From: Mesorhizobium escarrei
GTDB lineage: Bacteria > Pseudomonadota > Alphaproteobacteria > Rhizobiales > Rhizobiaceae
DNA: 64,000 nt
Assembly (NCBI RefSeq): GCF_935825525.1
Contig: NZ_CAKXZT010000117.1
Location: 4,234 to 68,233 of the forward strand
Direction of reading: 5' to 3'
Shown here: one piece after another, positions 59,494-64,000 of the stretch
Position numbering within the stretch: the stretch's first letter is position 1
Layout: each line of letters begins with the position of its first letter
Program-made: the position numbers and the translations under genes
The notes under the pieces: generated by a model
Databases searched by the model: none
Told to the model about the DNA's origin: nothing
Seen by the model: the letters and a program-made list of their open reading frames with translations, nothing else

Positions 59494-60552
59494 CTAGGGG
59501 CGAGCCTCCAGCACCATGTTGAACGGCGTCTCCGCGGCGCGACGGAATCGCTTGAAGCCGCCGGCGGTCACCACCTTGCGCAACCTCGCCTCGCCGGCCT
59601 GGGCGCCAAGCCCAAGCCCGACTTCCTGCGACAGCGAGGCGGGCGTGCACACGAATGTGGAAGCGGCATAATAGACGCGTCCGACGGGATTGAGGTTCGC
59701 CGCTAGATGGTCATGCGCGAACGGCTCGACGATCATCCAGGTGCCATCCGGCTTGAGCGACCCGCGGACATGGGCGGCGGCGCCCTCTGGATCGCCCATG
59801 TCGTGAAGGCAATCAAAGAAAGCGACGAGGTCATAAGTGCCGGGATAAGTCTTGGCGGCCGCGATCTCGAAGCGCGTGTTGGCGCCGACTCCGGCTTCCT
59901 CGGCGGCCTTTCGGGCGCGCTCGATTGAAGCGGCGTGATAATCGAAGCCGACGAAGCGCGAATTGGGGAAAGCACGCGCCATGAGCACGGTCGATGCGCC
60001 GTGACCGCATCCGACATCCGCGACCTCCGCGCCGCGTTCGAGCTTCTCGACCACGCCCTCCAGAGCCGGCAGCCATGAGTCGATCAGATTGGCATTATAG
60101 CCCGGGCGGAAGAACCGCTCCGTGCCCCGAAACAGACAGGCGCTATGATCGTGCCACGCGACGCCCTTGCCGGACTGGAATGCCTGCCTCACCTTTTCTT
60201 CATCGAGCCACAGCGCGGATAGAACCTCGAATGCGCCAGCCATGAAGGCCGGGCTCTCTTCGTCGGCGAACACCAGTTCCTGCTCGGCGTTGAGATAGAA
60301 TTGTTCGTTGGCTTCATCATAGTCAACATAGCCTGCCGCCGCCTGCCCGGAAAGCCATTCCCTGACAAGGCGTTCCTGGGTTCCGGTGCGCGTCGAAAGC
60401 TCGGCGGCCGTCATCTTGCCGCCTTCGCGCAATGCCTTGAACAGGCCGAGTCTGTCCCCCAGCAAGACCCCCGCGCCGGTAGCGATCGCGCCGAGATCGC
60501 CGACCATTTTCCCCAAGAATGCGTCCAACTTTTCCTGACTCGCTTCAGACAT
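59494..60552 (-). CDS. SAM-dependent methyltransferase with N-terminal dimerisation helix-turn-helix
   Basis: A 352-aa protein. The N-terminal winged-helix dimerisation domain (ATGAGVLLGDRLGLFKALRE, AELSTRTGTQERLVREWLSG, QAAAGYVDYDEANEQFYLNA) is followed by the class I methyltransferase fold with EVADVGCGHGASTVLMARAF (motif I), FVGFDYHAASIERARKAAEE (motif II region) and YDLVAFFDCLHDMGDPEGAA. This is the layout of O- or C-methyltransferases of the MTHFR/rebeccamycin-like group. Substrate unknown. A LysR-type gene is divergent, but it is frameshifted. Confidence 0.88.
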   Translation of the reverse strand: MSEASQEKLDAFLGKMVGDLGAIATGAGVLLGDRLGLFKALREGGKMTAAELSTRTGTQERLVREWLSGQAAAGYVDYDEANEQFYLNAEQELVFADEESPAFMAGAFEVLSALWLDEEKVRQAFQSGKGVAWHDHSACLFRGTERFFRPGYNANLIDSWLPALEGVVEKLERGAEVADVGCGHGASTVLMARAFPNSRFVGFDYHAASIERARKAAEEAGVGANTRFEIAAAKTYPGTYDLVAFFDCLHDMGDPEGAAAHVRGSLKPDGTWMIVEPFAHDHLAANLNPVGRVYYAASTFVCTPASLSQEVGLGLGAQAGEARLRKVVTAGGFKRFRRAAETPFNMVLEARP

Positions 60553-60716
60553 CGGAATCTCCCTTTGGGCTCGACGCCGATCGTGGTCTCTGGTCGGCTC
60601 CGGCAGCGGCCAAGCTGCCATAAAGGCTGGTGAAGTTTACTTGAGCGCGATGGCGGCGGATAATGCCGAGTTGTCATCGCCACGATGCAGATGAGACATC
60701 GGCGAGAGGGCGTTTC

Positions 60717-61590
60717 ATGGAGATGCACGAAATCCGCTATTTTCTGGCCGCCAGCCAGACTCTCAACTTTCATCGCGCGGCGGACCTCGTTCACGTCGGC
60801 CAGCCGGCGCTGACGCGGGCCATACAGAAGCTGGAGGCGGAACTTGGCGGCTATCTTTTCCACCGCGAGAAAACGCGCGTCCGGCTCACCGATTTTGGCT
60901 GTCTGATGCGGACCCATCTGGACGAAGTTCTCCAGCGTTCGGAGACGGCCAGGAGCTTCCTCTCCCTGGAAACCGCGTCGCTGACGCTCGGGGTGATGTG
61001 CACCATAGGGCCCGCTGCGCTTCATCGGTTTCCTCAATGCCTTTCGAGAGCGCTATCCAGGCATAGAAGTGACCGTCATCGAGGGCGCGGCAAGCCATCT
61101 CACCGACCTTTTGACCGAGGGCAAGCTCGACGTCGCGCTGCTGGCCAGGCCCGAACCATTCGACCATGGCCTGAAGGCGGATCCTGTTTACCGGGAGCGT
61201 TTCGGCCTCGCTTTCGCGACCGGCCATCCTTTCGAGATGCGCAATACGCTTCAACTTACCGACGTCCGCGGCGAAGCCTATCTTGAACGCATCCATTGCG
61301 AATATGGCGATCACATTGACGGGCTCTGCCGCGACATCGGCTTGGAAATTCGCAGCTCCTTTCGCAGCGAGCGCGAGGATTGGATTCTGGCGATGATCGC
61401 CGCGGGCATGGGCGTCTGCTTCATCGCGGAATACTCGGCCAGCCATCCCGGTGTCTGTCACAGGCCCGTCGCCGACCCTGAAATCATACGCGAGGTATCG
61501 CTCGTTTCGGTGGCCGACCGCTTGCCTTCACCTGTTGTTTCGGCTTTTGCCAAGGCGGTGAAGGAGCACGACTGGCAAACGGCGCAATAG
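60717..61590 (+). pseudogene. LysR-family regulator with a single-base frameshift
   Basis: From the ATG at 60717 the N-terminal helix-turn-helix is intact (MEMHEIRYFLAASQTLNFHR, VGQPALTRAIQKLEAELGGY, FHREKTRVRLTDFG). After ETASLTLGVMCTIGP the frame turns to nonsense; the expected LRFIGFLNAFRERYPGIEVT continues in the +1 frame and runs through the substrate-binding domain (HLTDLLTEGKLDVALLARPE, MIAAGMGVCFIAEYS) to 61590. An extra base at about 61014 explains it. Either a real recent mutation or a sequence error. Divergent from the methyltransferase gene. Confidence 0.85.
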
Positions 61591-61640
61591 GTGGTCCGGT
61601 CGTTGTCCATAGCCGAACATTTTTGGGCAAGGCTGCGCGC

Positions 61641-62168
61641 TCAAGCCTTCGTCAGCCCCGCCTTGAAGCGTTTGCCGTTGGCGACGTAGTGCGCGGCCGA
61701 AGCGCGCAGGCTTGCCACCGCGGCATCGTCCAGTGTTCGCACCAAACGGGCGGGCGAGCCGACGATCAGCGAATTGTCGGGGAATTCCTTGCCTTCGGTG
61801 ACCAGGGCGCCGGCGCCGACCAGCGAGTTCCTGCCGATCTTCGCGCCGTTCAGCACGATGGCGCCCATGCCGATCAGGCTGTTGTCGCCGATCGTGCAGC
61901 CATGCAGCAGGGCGCGGTGGCCGATCGTGCAGCCTTGTCCGATGGTCAGGGGAAAACCTGGATCGGTGTGCATGACCGTGTGTTCCTGCACATTGGTATC
62001 GACGCCGATGATGATCGGCTCGTTGTCGCCGCGAATGACGACGCCGAACCAGAAGCCCGCGTTGCGGCCGATCTGTATGTCGCCGATCAGGGTGGCGTCG
62101 GGCGCGATCCAGTTGCTGTCGGCGTCCTCGAAACCGGGGGCTTTTCCGTCGATCGAATAGAGCGGCAT
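61641..62168 (-). CDS. gamma-carbonic anhydrase-like hexapeptide protein
   Basis: A 175-aa left-handed beta-helix protein. Hexapeptide repeats include ATLIGDIQIGRNAGFWFGVV, IGVDTNVQEHTVMHTDPGFP, LTIGQGCTIGHRALLHGCTI, GDNSLIGMGAIVLNGAKIGR and NSLVGAGALVTEGKEFPDNS, with the metal-binding His residues in the expected H...HR...H spacing. The C-terminal helix caps the trimer. Related proteins are gamma-carbonic anhydrases or acyl-CoA-linked enzymes (YrdA/PaaY); activity cannot be settled. Confidence 0.9.
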   Translation of the reverse strand: MPLYSIDGKAPGFEDADSNWIAPDATLIGDIQIGRNAGFWFGVVIRGDNEPIIIGVDTNVQEHTVMHTDPGFPLTIGQGCTIGHRALLHGCTIGDNSLIGMGAIVLNGAKIGRNSLVGAGALVTEGKEFPDNSLIVGSPARLVRTLDDAAVASLRASAAHYVANGKRFKAGLTKA

Positions 62169-62464
62169 TTTTCTCCTCCGAATCGTCTCAGGCTGAAAGA
62201 TCTGTCGACCCTAGGAGAGTGCCTGCCTGGGATGCAATGTCGATCAGCACGACGCCCAACGCCAAGATCGTCGCGGTGCAACCGCAAGAGATCAGCGCCG
62301 TCAGCCAACTGTAAAGCAAGGAGTGGGTGTTCGACCGGACCCATCTTTACCTTCCATTTACCATGAAATCGCACAGTCGTGTTTCGACAGGCGTGCTGCA
62401 AGAGCCGTGCCGCGCCACCGCCTGCGACACGCCCAGGATCGGGCGGCCGAAATTGGGGATCGCG
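62169..62464. other. intergenic region, divergent
   Basis: About 300 bp between the divergent hexapeptide and single-helix membrane genes. It probably holds both promoters; TTTACCTTCCATTTACCATG (about 62346-62365) is AT-rich. No gene is seen. Confidence 0.45.
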
Positions 62465-63196
62465 ATGAAGCAGGCAGCCACCGCCAACGGTCCGCAACTC
62501 ACCGTCGTCGATTCCAGGCTGATGAAGCGGGTGTTTTACGTGTTCGCGACGCTGGCAGTGCTTTCGATGACGATCAGCCTTGGCGGCAAATGGTTGGGCC
62601 GCTCGATCGCCATGGCCGGATACACCGACGACACGACAATCCACGAGGTGGTGATCGGCAACAACGTCATCGCCGTACCGGCCAATGTCATCCGCTTCGA
62701 CCAGGCGCGGCGCGACGGCATCGCCTCGCGCCTCGATCTCTATCTGCGTTATCCCGAAATGGACGGCTACAGCGAGGCCGCCCGCGACGATTTCAACCAC
62801 ACTGGACCCAGCAAAAGCATCATCTTTCTGTCGTTCGAACGACAGGTCATGTCGCGTGACATGAGCGGCCGCTTCGCCCCGATCTACAGCGCCCTGATCG
62901 TCGAGCCCGGCACGCCCGGCCCGGGCGGCACGACGCTCTACCGCTTCACCGAAAAATCAGGCTATTTCAACGAGGTGCTGGCGGTCGGCAATCGCCGGGG
63001 CAAGGACCCGTTCGTGGCCCGCTGCCTGAGCGGACCAAGTGCCGCGCAATCGCTGGCGCCCTGCGAACGCGACATTCTGGTCGGCGACAACCTCAGTCTC
63101 ACCTACCGCTTTCCCATGGAATTTCTGAGCGACCGGCAGGCGCTCGAAGCAGCCATCGCCGCCGAGGCCGCGCGTATGCTGAAGGCAGGGCATTAG
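62465..63196 (+). CDS. conserved hypothetical membrane-anchored protein
   Basis: A 243-aa protein with one N-terminal membrane helix (VFYVFATLAVLSMTISLGG) and a periplasmic domain: GYTDDTTIHEVVIGNNVIAV, PANVIRFDQARRDGIASRLD, LYLRYPEMDGYSEAARDDFN, LYRFTEKSGYFNEVLAVGNR, FVARCLSGPSAAQSLAPCER and LTYRFPMEFLSDRQALEAAI. The ATG at 62465 gives a typical signal anchor. The two Cys may pair. Family known only as uncharacterised in rhizobia. Confidence 0.72.
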   Translation: MKQAATANGPQLTVVDSRLMKRVFYVFATLAVLSMTISLGGKWLGRSIAMAGYTDDTTIHEVVIGNNVIAVPANVIRFDQARRDGIASRLDLYLRYPEMDGYSEAARDDFNHTGPSKSIIFLSFERQVMSRDMSGRFAPIYSALIVEPGTPGPGGTTLYRFTEKSGYFNEVLAVGNRRGKDPFVARCLSGPSAAQSLAPCERDILVGDNLSLTYRFPMEFLSDRQALEAAIAAEAARMLKAGH

Positions 63197-63255
63197 GATG
63201 ATGGTGAACCGCCGCAGCGCTTGGAGGTATGGGGCTGCCTGCCGCCAGTCCCGGC

Positions 63256-63459
63256 TCAGGCCAGATCGATGTCGAGGATCGCCATCGAGAAATTATAGTC
63301 GCCGTCGTCCTCGTCCTTGAAGACGATGCCGAGGAATTCGTCGCCGACATAGACCTCGGCCGAATCGTCCTTGCGCGGCCGCGCCTTCACTTCAAGCTTG
63401 GGGTTCTGGAAGACGCGCTTGAAATAGGCGTCCAGCTTTCTGATTTCGTCCGGCTTCAA
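63256..63459 (-). CDS. DUF3126-family protein
   Basis: A 67-aa protein starting MKPDEIRKLDAYFKRVFQNP from a TTG at 63459 with GGAGAAGA upstream. Continues LEVKARPRKDDSAEVYVGDE and FLGIVFKDEDDGDYNFSMAI, the DUF3126 pattern. The family is small, alphaproteobacterial and of unknown role, and is often found next to cysE as here. Upstream readings to 63597 are not conserved. Confidence 0.85.
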   Translation of the reverse strand: MKPDEIRKLDAYFKRVFQNPKLEVKARPRKDDSAEVYVGDEFLGIVFKDEDDGDYNFSMAILDIDLA

Positions 63460-63565
63460 AAGTCTTCTCCGATCGTCGGTCTTGCTCGTTTGAGCGCGCT
63501 TCTGGCACGTCGACAATGGCGATGTAAAGGCAAGCTGGCGAGAGAACCAAGGCAATCGCTTGAGG

Positions 63566-63712
63566 TTTGCGCTGCCCCTCATTGCCCTGCCGGGCATTTC
63601 TCCCCGTATAGTGACGGCGAGAAAGACGCCTTTGCAAAGGATTTCGCCAATCTGCAGCGCTGCGGAAAAGGATGCCGACGTCGCGGCCAGCCCCTTCTCT
63701 CCCCGTCACGAT
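63566..63712. repeat. intergenic repeat, family 1 copy 2
   Basis: Between cysE and the DUF3126 gene. TTGCGCTGCCCCTCATTGCC, then TCTCCCCGTATAGTGACGGC and GATTTCGCCAATCTGC match the unit at 55041-55240, although the middle has diverged. It ends with CCCCTTCTCTCCCCGTCACG, partly inverted relative to the left part. Confidence 0.65.
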
Positions 63713-63750
63713 GCGCCGACGTCCGACGCGACGAGCCCCTGCCCGAGCGC

Positions 63751-64000
63751 TCAGATATCGAAGCTGACGACGTGGTCCATCGACTGCGACGGCAAAAGCT
63801 GGTCCATCTGCCGCGAAGGCTGGTCGCAGCCGGTCTCGCCGACGACGCGGGCCGGCACGCCGGCAACCGTCTTGTTATGCGGCACCGGCGACAGCACCAC
63901 CGAGCCTGCCGCGATCTTCGAGCAATGGCCGACTTCGATGTTGCCGAGGATCTTGGCACCGGCGCCGATCAGCACGCCGTAGCGGATTTTTGGATGGCGG
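63751..64000 (-). CDS. cysE: serine O-acetyltransferase, C-terminal part (window edge)
   Basis: Partial gene running off the right end. The visible 83 residues begin RHPKIRYGVLIGAGAKILGN (hexapeptide helix), then IEVGHCSKIAAGSVVLSPVP and the catalytic-site loop PHNKTVAGVPARVVG, ending MDQLLPSQSMDHVVSFDI. The enzyme acetylates serine for cysteine synthesis. The C-terminal tail, which carries the cysteine feedback and CysK-binding region, ends with Ile as expected. The neighbouring DUF3126 gene supports the assignment. Confidence 0.85.
   Translation of the reverse strand, partial: RHPKIRYGVLIGAGAKILGNIEVGHCSKIAAGSVVLSPVPHNKTVAGVPARVVGETGCDQPSRQMDQLLPSQSMDHVVSFDI

Overview
The window reads as chromosomal DNA of a Mesorhizobium-like member of the Hyphomicrobiales (Alphaproteobacteria). 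This rests on the GC-rich coding style, a BA14K-family protein, DUF982, DUF2155, DUF3126 and phasin genes, and two gene neighbourhoods known from this group: prfB - penicillin-binding protein 1A - N-acetylmuramoyl-L-alanine amidase - rne, and M48 protease - DsbA - aroQ - accB - accC - aat - DUF2155 - NDUFA12. The genus is inferred from family recognition and synteny; no search was run.

Layout. 1-4.8 kb: glyoxylate metabolism (hyi, gcl) with a divergent IclR regulator, two small envelope proteins and a tRNA-Thr(TGT). 4.86-21.62 kb: an integrated element bounded by a 16-bp direct repeat (4857-4872 in the tRNA 3' end, 21604-21619 at the far side). It carries a tyrosine integrase, a minus-strand cargo block (a 414-aa protein with a TIR/deoxyribosyltransferase-like C-terminal domain and several small proteins), repeat-rich non-coding DNA at 9.7-11.7 kb, and a plus-strand block of small phage genes with a serine recombinase and an 824-aa single-subunit RNA polymerase of the T7 type that keeps its catalytic residues. 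I see no DNA polymerase, terminase, portal, capsid, tail or lysis gene in it. It is therefore either a strongly reduced T7-like prophage or a satellite-like element with its own polymerase.

21.7-35 kb: host genes again: a TetR regulator beside a deletion-fusion pseudogene, NAD kinase, a DEAD-box helicase, an OmpA-type lipoprotein, prfB with its programmed +1 frameshift, PBP1A and an AMIN/amidase. 35-50 kb: rne with a repeat-expanded region, glutaminase, an aminotransferase, a BepA-like protease, DsbA, aroQ, accBC, aat, DUF2155, NDUFA12, panBC and a phasin. 50-64 kb: an ArnT-like glycosyltransferase, GNAT, gatB, CBS, rhomboid, PAS, PilZ and transglutaminase-like proteins, a methyltransferase beside a frameshifted LysR gene, a gamma-carbonic anhydrase, DUF3126 and the 3' end of cysE.

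The element is the notable part. Its polymerase has a specificity loop unlike that of T7, and the element holds several families of short non-coding repeats: a 33-bp direct repeat, 12-13 bp tandem units, two 75-bp elements and a recurrent CTGAGGGGG word. These are candidates for polymerase promoters, integrase arm sites or a replication origin.
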